Shown: positions 1 to 9,021, counted from the stretch's first letter. The stretch: 64,000 nt of DNA from CAZSAL01 sp964604825 (GCA_964604825.1 CAZSAL010000007.1:13662-77661), one strand, 5' to 3'. Made by a program: numbers and translations. The notes: a model not told the origin generated them from the letters alone.

Positions 1-628
1 CGCCCATAAGGAAAAGATCGTCGCGGCGCATCTCATCCGGCAACCAGGCGGGACGTATGCGCCGCGATTCAACGGCTCTTTGCTCCAAGGGCACCAGACG
101 TCCTTCTATTCCATTTAAATGGAGCCTGAGCCGTCCTTTGGGAATGCCGGAACGGGCCAGAATTTCATAGTCGGCACAGGAAACGCAGCACACACGATCA
201 AATTTATTCAAAAGGTACATCCGGTAAAACAATTCGAACATCTTAGTTTTCCAGTCGGGCCTACCTTCAACCCCGTGGTGAGTTGAAACTATCGGGAAAT
301 TCTTATCCGTCAAAGCCTGTTTTGCCTGTTGAAGATAGGCGGAAGCTTTCACATCGTGGGCATGCGCCAGAACAGGATTCAAGCGCCGGAGAAGAAGGCA
401 TAAATCCCGCATGGCCACGTGATCCCATTGTCCGCATACACGCACGTCATAATAGGGCAGATTAAGTGAACGGGCATATATCTCGAGAGGATCCGACTCA
501 CGCAGGCGGGCAATTCTTTCTTCTCGCAGATTGACGATTACAAACCGTTCCTGCAGCCCGGCAAGAGCCGGCAGAACAAGCCGCTCAGGACCGCTGACAG
601 AACTGGAATTGAATAAATGGACAATCAT
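1..628 (-). CDS. glycosyltransferase family 4, N-terminal part (cut by window edge)
   Basis: An open frame of about 209 codons runs from an ATG at 628 off the left edge, so it lacks a stop codon here. It begins MIVHLFNSSSVSGPERLVL. The 'S-GPER' turn, the 'VLAHAHDVKAS' and 'VSTHHGVEG' strands and the 'VCCVSCADYEILARSGI' segment fit the N-terminal Rossmann half of GT-B (GT4) glycosyltransferases. The donor-binding half with the E-x7-E motif lies outside the window. The ATG follows the stop of the secreted GH123-like gene by only 4 nt, so it belongs to the exopolysaccharide operon and probably adds a sugar to the lipid-linked repeat unit in the cytoplasm. Sugar specificity cannot be read. Confidence 0.75.
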   Translation of the reverse strand, partial: MIVHLFNSSSVSGPERLVLPALAGLQERFVIVNLREERIARLRESDPLEIYARSLNLPYYDVRVCGQWDHVAMRDLCLLLRRLNPVLAHAHDVKASAYLQQAKQALTDKNFPIVSTHHGVEGRPDWKTKMFELFYRMYLLNKFDRVCCVSCADYEILARSGIPKGRLRLHLNGIEGRLVPLEQRAVESRRIRPAWLPDEMRRDDLFLMG

Positions 629-632
629 TTAC

Positions 633-3179
633 CTATTTAATGACGGCCAGTTTCCCTCTTTTTGCCTGATCGCCCGCCTTGACGAGGTAAATGTAAATCC
701 CTGACGCGACTTTGTCGCCGGAATCATTTGTCAAATCCCACGCTGCAACGCCGCTGTTCGGAGAAGGCAATATCCTGACCAGATGCGCAGACACGGTAAA
801 TATTTTGATCGTGCTGTTATCAGGCAAATTATCAAAAGTCACAGGCACCCCGGAATGTTTATCGCTCCGCCACGGATTAGGGAAAACCCGCATATGAGTG
901 AGGTCGGCCGCAGTGGCAGCGATCAACTGGACATTTGTCGTAGCAAGGCCGGAAGTATTCCCCTGGCTGTCGACGGCTTGAACGCTTATGGTATACGACC
1001 CCGGCGACAACGAATAGGACGCCAGACTGCAAACATTACTTTTTGTCTGGAAACTGACGACATTCCCGCTTTGTGCAGGGGCCTGCGCCGATGGACTTGA
1101 AATAGAAATGTTAGCCTGGGTGACCGCCCACTTGAAAGAAATGCCGGAATACCCCGAAGGATATCCCGCTGTCAGCGAGGCATCGACTGGCAGCGTGGCA
1201 GACAGATTGAGAGTGGGGGTCGGCAGGCTTGCGCCAATTTTTGGCCCCTGCCCGCCGGTGATTATATTCACCAGTTGCGCGCGGGCTGTTTCCCATTTGG
1301 CAGGATCGTTGGACCAGCTTATATCGGTTAACACATACGTGGGGTCACTGGGATTGGCTACGCCGTATTCCCATACGACTTTGGGAATGATCGAGTTAAC
1401 GATGTTCTGGACCTGAGCCGGGTTTACCGCAGCCGCCATGGTCAGGTATTCAAAGTCCTGGAGGCCACGTCGCCAGTGTTTAAGCCGCAGACTGGCAAAG
1501 GGGCCGTTAACTCCGTAGGAATCCTGCGGGTATACGGTGTCTGTTCCCGGATAAAAAAGGACGCCGTCGCCATTGCCGTAATTCCATCCAGTTGCTCCCA
1601 GTATTGCATCGACGTTGCTGTTGGTGCCAAAAGTCTGGGCGTTTTCAAAAACGTTGGTTTCACCCATGCCTCCCTGATAATTGTTGTAGTAGGTTGATTC
1701 CCAGAAAAACCAGCGGTTAACGTGCTTCTTGTATTGCGCCCAAGCTATGACTGGGAATGCTACGCCGTCGTCTTCAATTGCATCGCATCCGGTCGCGGGC
1801 CGGTGTCCGTTATACATGAAAAAGCGGTGTCTGGGATCGTTTGAGTATTGCTGCGCCAAGGGATCCCATTGCGACGGAATGCCGTATCCTAAAGTTGAAG
1901 TCGGGATATCCAGCGCCGGAGTGTTGTTGGCGGCGTCGACAAGAGACATGGTTGCCAATGACCTCATCTGCTGGCCCGGACCGGGGTCATTCAAGATCTC
2001 CTGGGCCCAGCCCTGAATTGCGGCGTAATTCGTAGATTCGTCGATCAGGTAGAGGAAATATTCTGTCCCGGGAGCGTTCTGGCTGAACCAGGTGGCCCAG
2101 GCGTCGCAGTGTTGATTCATCACTGTTTGCCCGCCGGTCTGCCAGCCGGAACTGCCGTAAGTACCAACAGAGTAAACGTTGTTCCCTATCCCGACGCCGG
2201 GGCCGGCATATCCGTTGGCGGCAGTGAAAAGGCTGCCGTCCAGGCGCGGGCCCATCTCGGGGCAGGGCTGATCACCGGAACCGCCGCATTCCGCCGGATC
2301 ATCGGCGATCAGCGAAATCCGATGCCGATGCGCAAGCATATAATGGCGGTCACGAATCTGTATGGCCTGGGCACTGGAGTTGGTAGAAGCCGATCCCAGA
2401 TAACGGTGATCGATATTTAGATGAGAGTAATAAAGCATGGTCCTGGCAGAAGGCTTATCGGGGAGCGAAAAATTATAAACAGATAATTGGACAGGGATGG
2501 TTTGTACCGTAGTTCCGCCGGCCTGAACGACAAAATTTCCGTTATATGTTCCGACGGCCGTTCCTGGGGGGATATAGACATCCACCCAGATGCTCTGGTT
2601 GTGTCCCGCCGCTATATTAAAGGTTGGAACCAGCTCCAGAGGCACGGCGATGTCCGGGTAATATTTATTGTGGTCAGGCCTGTCCTGCCAGCCACCGCTT
2701 GCGACCCCGTTGCCGGTCCAGGGACGGCGCATCCGCTGTGGCACGTGCCTTTCATCGTAAGTGCCGTAAGCCACCAGGCTTAGACCGTTAATCTGCAGGT
2801 ATCTCACGTAGAACAGTTCGACAGGCCGCTGCGTCCAGTTAAAAACGCCGTCCCCCGTTGCGGCCTGTGAGGCGATAGTTGCGCCCGAAGGCCCGGTCAG
2901 CTTGTTGAAAGTCACAGATATATTCGATGCGGCGCCCGCACCGGCTTCGAGAATAACGTTAAAAGCTACGACTTCATTGCGGCCGCCAAAAATTGAGATT
3001 TTGGTTCCATCCCATACAGGGTTGGTGACGTTAGTGCCGAGGGTTGCCCGGAGCTCATCCTGTGTGACTTTGTCTTCGCCATTATTGGCCCAGATTGCCG
3101 AGATATTGCCTGCCGCATAAATCGCCTGCGGCAGGCCGGCAAAAAACAAACCTAAAATAAACATTCTCCACCGGGGCAT
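633..3179 (-). CDS. secreted GH123/DUF4091-like protein with C-terminal sorting-type domain
   Basis: An 848-aa exported protein. Residues 1-22 form a Sec signal peptide (MPRWRMFILGLFFAGLPQAIYA). Residues about 23-240 resemble the beta-rich N-terminal module of GH123 proteins. The middle resembles the GH123/DUF4091 catalytic barrel: it has 'YLIDES' near residue 378, matching the Asp-Glu pair used by GH123 N-acetyl-hexosaminidases, and 'RRGLQDFEYL' near its end, typical of DUF4091. An Ig-like stretch follows. The last 85 residues ('FPNPWRSDKH', 'IKIFTVS', 'WDLTNDSGD', 'GIYIYLVKAG', 'GKLAVIK') look like a FlgD-Ig or type IX-like sorting domain. It sits inside the exopolysaccharide operon, 15 nt after a GT4, so the polymer is a plausible substrate (inference). 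It is about two-thirds identical by eye to the N-terminal part of the protein at 14294-18559. True hydrolase activity is unproven. Confidence 0.75.
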   Translation of the reverse strand: MPRWRMFILGLFFAGLPQAIYAAGNISAIWANNGEDKVTQDELRATLGTNVTNPVWDGTKISIFGGRNEVVAFNVILEAGAGAASNISVTFNKLTGPSGATIASQAATGDGVFNWTQRPVELFYVRYLQINGLSLVAYGTYDERHVPQRMRRPWTGNGVASGGWQDRPDHNKYYPDIAVPLELVPTFNIAAGHNQSIWVDVYIPPGTAVGTYNGNFVVQAGGTTVQTIPVQLSVYNFSLPDKPSARTMLYYSHLNIDHRYLGSASTNSSAQAIQIRDRHYMLAHRHRISLIADDPAECGGSGDQPCPEMGPRLDGSLFTAANGYAGPGVGIGNNVYSVGTYGSSGWQTGGQTVMNQHCDAWATWFSQNAPGTEYFLYLIDESTNYAAIQGWAQEILNDPGPGQQMRSLATMSLVDAANNTPALDIPTSTLGYGIPSQWDPLAQQYSNDPRHRFFMYNGHRPATGCDAIEDDGVAFPVIAWAQYKKHVNRWFFWESTYYNNYQGGMGETNVFENAQTFGTNSNVDAILGATGWNYGNGDGVLFYPGTDTVYPQDSYGVNGPFASLRLKHWRRGLQDFEYLTMAAAVNPAQVQNIVNSIIPKVVWEYGVANPSDPTYVLTDISWSNDPAKWETARAQLVNIITGGQGPKIGASLPTPTLNLSATLPVDASLTAGYPSGYSGISFKWAVTQANISISSPSAQAPAQSGNVVSFQTKSNVCSLASYSLSPGSYTISVQAVDSQGNTSGLATTNVQLIAATAADLTHMRVFPNPWRSDKHSGVPVTFDNLPDNSTIKIFTVSAHLVRILPSPNSGVAAWDLTNDSGDKVASGIYIYLVKAGDQAKRGKLAVIK

Positions 3180-3194
3180 TAATTATTCCTTCCT

Positions 3195-4478
3195 TTAACC
3201 TACCCTCTCCCCCAAGGGACAGGGGAGTGCCGCCAAAGCTTCGATCGGCTGTTGCTGCGTACCGGAAATTTTTTTCAGTTCCTTCAGGAATTGATCCGCG
3301 ATTGATCTGGCGTCAAAACGGTCTCTGGCCTCAAAAAACGCCTGCCGTCCTATTTCTCTGCATCGTTCCAGCGTAATTCCCTGAAGAACATCGGTCCATT
3401 CCCTTTGATTTTCAGCCCGGAGAAAGGAAACTCCTGCAACCAATCCCGTTCCTTCCGCGCCCAAGGCAGTACTGACAACAGCACGCGCATAACGCGCCGA
3501 TTCCAAAATCTTAACGCGCGTACCGCTCCCTTGAAAAAGCGGCGCGATTGCCAGCGTGCATGCGCGATAAAGTGGAGACAGGTCTTCGACGCGCCCCATA
3601 ATCCGGACTCCCGGAAACAGCCTGAATTTTTCCAGCCATTGACCGTTTCCCACTCCCGCAATCGTCAGCGACAATTCGGGACGTTTTTTTACAGCAGCGG
3701 GCCAGACCTTTTCCAGAAACCATTTCAACCCATTGCGATTGGGGATCCAGTCCAGTCTGCCGACGAAAAGCGCCCTCATTTTACCGGCATTTACGTTTAC
3801 CGGATCGATCCGTCCTTCCGGAGGGAACTCCATGCCTATGGGGATACTGGATATGTTCGCATCCGGCGCTAATCCTCTGAATCTTCCTGCATCCTCTTCA
3901 GATACCGGCGCAATCAGCGCCGCTTTCTGGGAAACGTTCCGCTCAAATTTCCTCATTAATTCCGCCTGGTACTGATATAACCACCGCATTAATGGCACTC
4001 GCGCTTTCTGAGCGCACTGTGTCCACAGGGCCGTCTCAAAATTATGGGCGCGATAGATCAAACCTCCGCATATTGCGGCGATATCTTCCCGGTCCTTCGG
4101 AAGCAGGGAAGCAAAAGCATGCAGGCCATCAAATACGATAAACGTACCGGCGCTGTCGGAGGAATGCTTAATAAGATCACAAAGTTTTTCCTTCAAAACC
4201 GTCTGCACCTTTTTCGCGGCAAATTCGCGCAGGGTATAGGGTTGGTTAACTTTTAGAGAAAGCAGCGCGGAATCCGGTCGGGTTATTAACGTGCAGCTGG
4301 AAACGCCAAGGTTTTTCATGGCGGCATCCGCGTCCGCCGTCTCCCTGCTGGAAAGCAGACATATCAGATCGACACCTACGCCCGCCGTGGTTAAATGACG
4401 GATCAGGGCGCAGGTGGCAAGCCTCGCGCCATCCGGAGTACCCAGAGGATATTTTGGCGCAATCCAGACAAGACGCAT
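3195..4478 (-). CDS. glycosyltransferase family 4
   Basis: A GT-B fold cytoplasmic glycosyltransferase of about 427 aa. The N-terminus 'IAPKYPLGTPDGAR' is the acceptor-side glycine loop. 'ALFVGRLDWIPNRNGLKWF' opens the second Rossmann domain. 'GSGTRVKILESARYARAVVST' is the nucleotide-sugar binding E-x7-E region seen in GT4 enzymes of polysaccharide loci. I prefer the ATG at 4478, one nt after the wzy stop, over a GTG three codons upstream. The C-terminal tail (LAALPCPLGERVG) is encoded by a CCCTCTCCC-type dispersed repeat, so the ancestral C-terminus was probably different. Its role is addition of a sugar to the polyprenyl-linked repeat unit; donor and linkage are unknown. Confidence 0.85.
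   Translation of the reverse strand: MRLVWIAPKYPLGTPDGARLATCALIRHLTTAGVGVDLICLLSSRETADADAAMKNLGVSSCTLITRPDSALLSLKVNQPYTLREFAAKKVQTVLKEKLCDLIKHSSDSAGTFIVFDGLHAFASLLPKDREDIAAICGGLIYRAHNFETALWTQCAQKARVPLMRWLYQYQAELMRKFERNVSQKAALIAPVSEEDAGRFRGLAPDANISSIPIGMEFPPEGRIDPVNVNAGKMRALFVGRLDWIPNRNGLKWFLEKVWPAAVKKRPELSLTIAGVGNGQWLEKFRLFPGVRIMGRVEDLSPLYRACTLAIAPLFQGSGTRVKILESARYARAVVSTALGAEGTGLVAGVSFLRAENQREWTDVLQGITLERCREIGRQAFFEARDRFDARSIADQFLKELKKISGTQQQPIEALAALPCPLGERVG
3203..3228. repeat. dispersed CCCTCTCCC hairpin repeat, copy 1
   Basis: The stretch CCCTCTCCCCCAAGGGACAG plus the following GGGAG is an imperfect palindrome of the same type as copies near 7896 and 18585. It overlaps the 3' end of the GT4 coding region and supplies its last codons. 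The element is probably a non-coding dispersed palindrome. Confidence 0.45.
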
Positions 4479-4479
4479 A

Positions 4480-5904
4480 TCAGGCACTTACTGATCCTGC
4501 TTCCCGGCTTTCCTTCACCGAATCCGAAGCCAAAATGAGCCCATAAACAAGATAAGGGAACATTAAATAGGTGTGGGAGAGAAACGACATCGCCACACCG
4601 TATCCGCCAAGGGCGTAAAGCTGCTCGGGCCTTTCTCTGCGATTGAGCCATGCCGCCTGCAATACCGTGAAAAAGAAAGCAATAAACAGAACCCCGCCCA
4701 GCACGCCGGATTCCGAAAAAGCCAGCAGCCAGCTTGAATGAACCGTCCGTTTCCCCGCCTCAAACTCCAGAGTCGGGCTGTAGGCCTCGTACTTTTCAGG
4801 GAACTGGTTGAATCCGACGCCTAAAAGCGGATTCGCAATAGTCATCTTTACCGCCGTCTTCCAGTAGGTTATGCGGCTCTCCCTGGATATTTCCATATCC
4901 TCCGCGCTTCTTTGCACTGTTCCTAGAATAAACAGATACCCTAAAAAAATTAAAGAAACCATTGATACCGCAAGCATTCGGCTTTTTCTGAATCCCCTTA
5001 TGAATTGAAAACCTACGGCCTGCGCGACTATGCCCAGCAAAGCCCCCCGGGACCTCGAATACCAGATAGTGAGCAGCGAAACTGCGCAGAATAATAATCC
5101 TGACAATCGCTGCGAAATTCCTTTTACCCTGCTGAAAAGAGGAGCAAGCGCCAGTGGAAGCGCAATAACGCTCATCGCAGCCAGATCATTGGGATCAAGC
5201 ATTGCTACGGCGCTGAGACGGCTCCTGGCGGCCAGGGGCGCGTCAGATGAAAAGAACTGATAAAAACCGATGATTGCGACGGAAAATATGCCGAGTAAAA
5301 TCGTGTACTTGAATTCCGAAACGCTCCTTTTGTTCTCGATAAAAAATGAACTCATAACAAAAACGACCAGAGATTTGAAATAAATATCAAACCAGGTGGC
5401 CTGTGCATCGGTGATATTAGGAGTGACGAAAGTGGACAGGAACAACCATAGACTGAATGCCAGAAGAAAGAATAAAGCCCGGAATGTCAGTCTGCCTGGT
5501 TTGTGGTACTTCCAGGGATAGAGAATCCAGGAGACCAGGCATGTAAGCGCCATAATCCTGGGCAGCGCCAGCAGGAGATGATTCCCTGTAAGAATATCCC
5601 ACGGTCTCAAAAACAACATCTGCACAAAAAAACACAGGGCATTGACCGGGTGGAGCAGCGCCAGGGTGAACCCAGCCGCCAATTCGAAAGCTAATAAAGG
5701 AGAAATATCTGAAAGAAAAGAACTGAAAACACAGGCAAGGATCAGGAACATTCCAAAAAGACCCATAGCCTGCATCTGTCCGTTTCGGACAAAATGGGCC
5801 GGCTCCCTTGCGCGGCTCAACTGAGTCAAAACCAGCATGGCAAGAAAAGGAAGAAGCAGCCATGTTTCCAGATGCAGGTACTGGTAAGCGAGAGAAATGC
5901 TCAA
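4480..5904 (-). CDS. O-antigen ligase/Wzy-type polysaccharide polymerase
   Basis: A 474-aa polytopic inner-membrane protein with about 11-12 hydrophobic helices. A periplasmic segment lies between residues about 320 and 390, and 'IWYSRSRGALLGIVAQAVGF' fits the Wzy_C/O-antigen ligase region. 'NPLLGVGFNQFPEKY' is the motif commonly seen in this superfamily just before the large periplasmic loop. In a Wzx/Wzy pathway it would polymerise flipped repeat units at the periplasmic face. The start is TTG at 5904, supported by GAGGG seven nt upstream; no nearby ATG would keep the first helix. It lies 10 nt after wzz. Ligase and polymerase roles cannot be separated by sequence alone, but the locus context favours polymerase. 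Confidence 0.8.
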   Translation of the reverse strand: MSISLAYQYLHLETWLLLPFLAMLVLTQLSRAREPAHFVRNGQMQAMGLFGMFLILACVFSSFLSDISPLLAFELAAGFTLALLHPVNALCFFVQMLFLRPWDILTGNHLLLALPRIMALTCLVSWILYPWKYHKPGRLTFRALFFLLAFSLWLFLSTFVTPNITDAQATWFDIYFKSLVVFVMSSFFIENKRSVSEFKYTILLGIFSVAIIGFYQFFSSDAPLAARSRLSAVAMLDPNDLAAMSVIALPLALAPLFSRVKGISQRLSGLLFCAVSLLTIWYSRSRGALLGIVAQAVGFQFIRGFRKSRMLAVSMVSLIFLGYLFILGTVQRSAEDMEISRESRITYWKTAVKMTIANPLLGVGFNQFPEKYEAYSPTLEFEAGKRTVHSSWLLAFSESGVLGGVLFIAFFFTVLQAAWLNRRERPEQLYALGGYGVAMSFLSHTYLMFPYLVYGLILASDSVKESREAGSVSA

Positions 5905-5914
5905 GAATCAGCCC

Positions 5915-7144
5915 TCATTCTCTGACCGGCACACGCTGCAGATACATCTCCCGTGCCAAACCCCATGAAATAACGGGCAATTTTCCCAACATTGCGATGC
6001 CCAGATATTCCGATAAGCCTGTGGTATGAAGAGCAGCGCGATGAAAATATTCACGGATTGCCGCATAAAAGAATGTCCCTGCCAGCCCTACGGCCATGCC
6101 CCAGAGAACAAAAAGGCCCTTCTTGGGCCAGAGAGGAGCGGCGGGGTACAGAGGACTTTCCAGAATAGCGATATAACTATTTTGATCGGAATCTAAAAAG
6201 ACGGCGAGGTAATTCAATTTTTTCGTTAAATCCTTGTAGATCTCCATGAGCGCTTCCCGCGGCAACTGGACGGATAACGGAGTCTCCTGATGAAGTGCGC
6301 CAATCGGTTGAGGAGCAGCCGAATTGCCGACCAGTTCGCTGAGAGCCTTTTCTCTTTCCCTGAGTTCCTTTATCAGCGGATGTTCTTCCGTATAACGAAC
6401 AGTCATAACGCGAAGTTCATTGCGGACATCTTCAAGTTCCTGGTCGACCTTTTGAGGGCCTACGACAACAGGGGCAACCGCTGCTCCCGGAGTCGCCGCA
6501 TCGAGGGCCGGCATACTGGCCGCCAGCGACTCCAGCCGCTTTTGAATGGCTGAATGAAGAGCGTTTAGATCATTTTTCCGGATTGTCGTAAGGCCGCGCA
6601 AAACCTGAGCGTAAATGTCCTGCGTAACTTTGAAAGCCACATCGGGATCAGAATAAAGGAAGCTGATCTTAAACGTGTCGGGGTTGATGTTTAACACATC
6701 AATGCGGGACATCAACTCTTCGCGTTCCATAGAACGAGCCCTCATTTCTCTAATGCTCGGTTGAATGGGCTTTTTTCTCCCAAGCATGCTCATAAATCGC
6801 TCAACCAGCCCGCCGCTTGATATGGAGCGGTACATACCGTACTTCTTGCCAAGGGAATCTACAAATTCCGGAGACAGCGACTGCCGTATTAATGATTCCC
6901 TCTGCGACTTCATTTCGGATGTATCGAAAATATCGGCCATCAGGTCATGCGTCAGGGGATTCTGGAAATAGCTGGAATGGATCGCCATTACAAATGAAAC
7001 CTTGAACTTTTTTGGGATCATGTACGACGCCATGATAAAAAGCGCCATGAAACAGAGTGTCCCCGTCACTATTAAGCGGCGGTATTCTGAAAACAACCCG
7101 TAGATATCTGCCAATTGGATTGATGCCTGTGTTGTAGGATTCAT
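5915..7144 (-). CDS. Wzz/GumC-type polysaccharide chain-length determinant
   Basis: A 409-aa co-polymerase. One transmembrane helix lies at residues about 26-46 (LIVTGTLCFMALFIMASYMI) and a second at about 352-372, with a large periplasmic alpha-helical domain between them. The proline-rich lead into the second helix (SPLYPAAPLWPKKG) is characteristic of Wzz proteins. No kinase domain is fused; the ATPase is the separate gene upstream, whose stop overlaps this ATG in an ATGA. It would set polymer length and couple Wzy to the Wza channel. It is shorter in the periplasmic part than many GumC proteins. Confidence 0.85.
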   Translation of the reverse strand: MNPTTQASIQLADIYGLFSEYRRLIVTGTLCFMALFIMASYMIPKKFKVSFVMAIHSSYFQNPLTHDLMADIFDTSEMKSQRESLIRQSLSPEFVDSLGKKYGMYRSISSGGLVERFMSMLGRKKPIQPSIREMRARSMEREELMSRIDVLNINPDTFKISFLYSDPDVAFKVTQDIYAQVLRGLTTIRKNDLNALHSAIQKRLESLAASMPALDAATPGAAVAPVVVGPQKVDQELEDVRNELRVMTVRYTEEHPLIKELREREKALSELVGNSAAPQPIGALHQETPLSVQLPREALMEIYKDLTKKLNYLAVFLDSDQNSYIAILESPLYPAAPLWPKKGLFVLWGMAVGLAGTFFYAAIREYFHRAALHTTGLSEYLGIAMLGKLPVISWGLAREMYLQRVPVRE

Positions 7145-7872
7145 ATGGAAAACTCCTCATTTGAAATCATCCCGATCAAATTGATCAGGGGATCCTTTAG
7201 TATCCGTAGATGCCCATCCAGATTCGCGTCATTTAACAACTGCTTACTAACGACCAGAACGGAAGCGTCTGCCATTCTCGCCACCAGCAGCGGATCGATG
7301 TTCCCCTTGTTCTGCGCCAAAAGCGGCGCAGTATCGAGAAGGATAAGGCCGTACTGCTCAGCCCTTTCTTCCACCATCTCTCTCACAATAGATTGATCAC
7401 TTTTTCTTTTTATCATCACGGTAACGGCGCCATCCATTACGCTGTCCGCTTCCAGCGCATGCGGCATATGTTTCTGACCGCCATTAGCGCCGTTGCCGTT
7501 CCCGTTCCCGTTCCCGCTTCCGCTTCCGTTGGATCCTCTTTTGTACTCTTCAACGGAAATAAAATCGATCATCGGATGCGGCGGATTAAAGCATTGCTTC
7601 AATACCAATGACTGCGGATTTTTACGCGTTGTCGTGTCCACAAGGAGGACTTTGTTCTGCCCGCTGTCATCGATATAGGCCCTGGCCATCGCCGCGCAGA
7701 AAAGAGTCTTCCCTTCCCCGGGGAAGAAGCTCAAAACCGCTAAAAACCGAAAAGGTTTTTTCCGCTGAAGCATCATGACGTTATCTGTCAACCGTTTCAT
7801 CTCTGCATACTGAACGACAGTATCAAGTTGACTGCCTAGCGTCAGAATTGACGAACGTAATTGAGCCTTCAT
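7141..7872 (-). CDS. BY-kinase-like capsular ATPase with altered Walker A' and Gly/Asn/Ser insert
   Basis: A 243-aa P-loop protein of the CpsD/Wzc (bacterial tyrosine kinase) family. Walker A is 'FFPGEGKT' (residues 49-56) and Walker B is 'LILLDTAP' near residue 180. The Walker A' motif, normally hydrophobic-DxDxR, reads 'LLVDTTTR', so the second Asp is Thr. Residues about 114-134 are a Gly/Ser/Asn linker encoded by a hexanucleotide run. The C-terminus (MISNEEFSI) lacks the tyrosine cluster that is autophosphorylated in Wzc/CapB. It may therefore be an ATPase partner of Wzz with weak or no tyrosine kinase activity (inference). The ATG has GGGAGG six nt upstream, and the gene overlaps wzz by 4 nt. 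Confidence 0.8.
   Translation of the reverse strand: MKAQLRSSILTLGSQLDTVVQYAEMKRLTDNVMMLQRKKPFRFLAVLSFFPGEGKTLFCAAMARAYIDDSGQNKVLLVDTTTRKNPQSLVLKQCFNPPHPMIDFISVEEYKRGSNGSGSGNGNGNGNGANGGQKHMPHALEADSVMDGAVTVMIKRKSDQSIVREMVEERAEQYGLILLDTAPLLAQNKGNIDPLLVARMADASVLVVSKQLLNDANLDGHLRILKDPLINLIGMISNEEFSI
7490..7530. repeat. hexanucleotide microsatellite (GTTCCC/GCTTCC)
   Basis: A tandem run of GTTCCC-like and CTTCCG-like hexamers inside the BY-kinase-like gene encodes alternating Gly-Asn/Gly-Ser. Two-codon units keep the frame, so length changes would only lengthen or shorten the linker. Confidence 0.7.
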
Positions 7873-7895
7873 AAGCTGCCTCCCTCACCATTGCT

Positions 7896-7914
7896 CTCTC
7901 CTGAAATGGGAGAG
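7896..7914. repeat. dispersed CTCTCC/GGAGAG hairpin repeat, copy 2
   Basis: A perfect 6-bp palindrome (CTCTCC, then GGAGAG after a 7-nt loop) lies in the 75-nt gap between the Wza gene and the BY-kinase-like gene. It is related to copies at 3203 and 18585. It could slow or partly stop transcription within the operon; there is no T-run. Confidence 0.45.
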
Positions 7915-7947
7915 GGAATCAATGGTTTTGCATTTCCCTTTTAAAGA

Positions 7948-8985
7948 TCACAGTTCTCTAGCCAGCACAACCGCCGTTGCGACACCCGCAAGAGCCGCAA
8001 GCACACTGGAGAATATCGTAATGCGCCGTTCCGCTCTTGTTTCCTTGTCGGCATGGACAAGCACCACATCCCCTTCGTGCGGGGCCGGAGCGCGCCCCAG
8101 GTTATCCCAGGAAAATTCATAGACCTGCAGACGCCCTTCAGTGCGCCGGATCACTTCAATCCGGTTAAGATCCGCTGACTCCGTGAATCCGTTTGCCTGC
8201 GTGAAGAAATCCAGGAAGTCATATCCCGACTTGGCGGAATATTCGCCCGGTTTTCTGACTTCGCCAAGAACGTATATCGGCAGTGGATAATACGTCGAGG
8301 TGCTTTTTTGCGCAATGTCCGAAAGATCCTTCTGGAAAAATACCTGTTCGCCTCCGAGCCACGCTACAATTTGCGGGCGCTCTTCGCCTTTGCTCAAATA
8401 CTGATCAAGATCGAGCACCTGCATCCTTTGCCCTTTCTGGATCCGCACAAATCGCGGCATAGATTCTTTGCTCAATCCACCTGCTGCGGCGATTAATTCA
8501 TCAAGCGAAGAATTCTGATCGACCAAGTAACGCCCCGGCTTAACGACGAGCCCGCGGACATCTACCCAGTAACGTCTCTCTTTCACGTGAAGTTTTACCA
8601 TCGATGACGTTTTAAAATACGGGCGGTATAATTCCGTCAGCTTTTTTTCAAGGGACGACAAAGTCATTCCCATGGTGTTGACAGTCATGTCATATGGCAG
8701 CTGCAAATTGCCGTCAAAATCTACACGGAAGTCTCCATTTAACTTCGGGTCGTCCGGAACGCGCATGTTCAGCAGGAAGCCGGGAGCGATTAAGGGGTCG
8801 GTAACCTGAGGCCCCTGAGCTTCTGCCCCCCACCGGGCCGATGAGACAGTATCTACCGGCTTGGATTTGTTTTGAGTTCCAAGATCGTGCCACACATACT
8901 GCGACCGCACGCTGCAGGCAGTCAGCGAAAAAACAAGAGTGCAGGATATAAAGACTTTCCAGGGTTCTCGGTTTGTTGGGGGCAT
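7948..8985 (-). CDS. Wza-type polysaccharide export lipoprotein (SLBB domains)
   Basis: An outer-membrane lipoprotein of about 345 aa. The lipobox is 'FSLTACS' at the end of a short signal peptide. The poly-export (PES) region includes 'GDFRVDFDGNLQLPYDMTVN'. Two SLBB-like repeats follow ('VDVRGLVVKPGRYLV', 'IYVLGEVRKPGEYSAKSG'). A single hydrophobic helix near the C-terminus (ITIFSSVLAALAGVATAVVL) would cross the outer membrane as in Wza. I chose the ATG at 8985 because AAAGGAG lies 8 nt upstream; the next ATG (8991) is only about 2-3 nt from that site. It forms the exit pore for the polymer made by the neighbouring genes. Confidence 0.88.
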   Translation of the reverse strand: MPPTNREPWKVFISCTLVFSLTACSVRSQYVWHDLGTQNKSKPVDTVSSARWGAEAQGPQVTDPLIAPGFLLNMRVPDDPKLNGDFRVDFDGNLQLPYDMTVNTMGMTLSSLEKKLTELYRPYFKTSSMVKLHVKERRYWVDVRGLVVKPGRYLVDQNSSLDELIAAAGGLSKESMPRFVRIQKGQRMQVLDLDQYLSKGEERPQIVAWLGGEQVFFQKDLSDIAQKSTSTYYPLPIYVLGEVRKPGEYSAKSGYDFLDFFTQANGFTESADLNRIEVIRRTEGRLQVYEFSWDNLGRAPAPHEGDVVLVHADKETRAERRITIFSSVLAALAGVATAVVLAREL

Positions 8986-9021
8986 TTTCATTTCTCCTTT
9001 TTTATCCGCCAATAAAACGCC

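Noticed and set aside
283..465. Small plus-strand open frame of 60 codons
   Set aside because: It is antisense to the better-supported glycosyltransferase frame 1-628 and has no RBS or family likeness.
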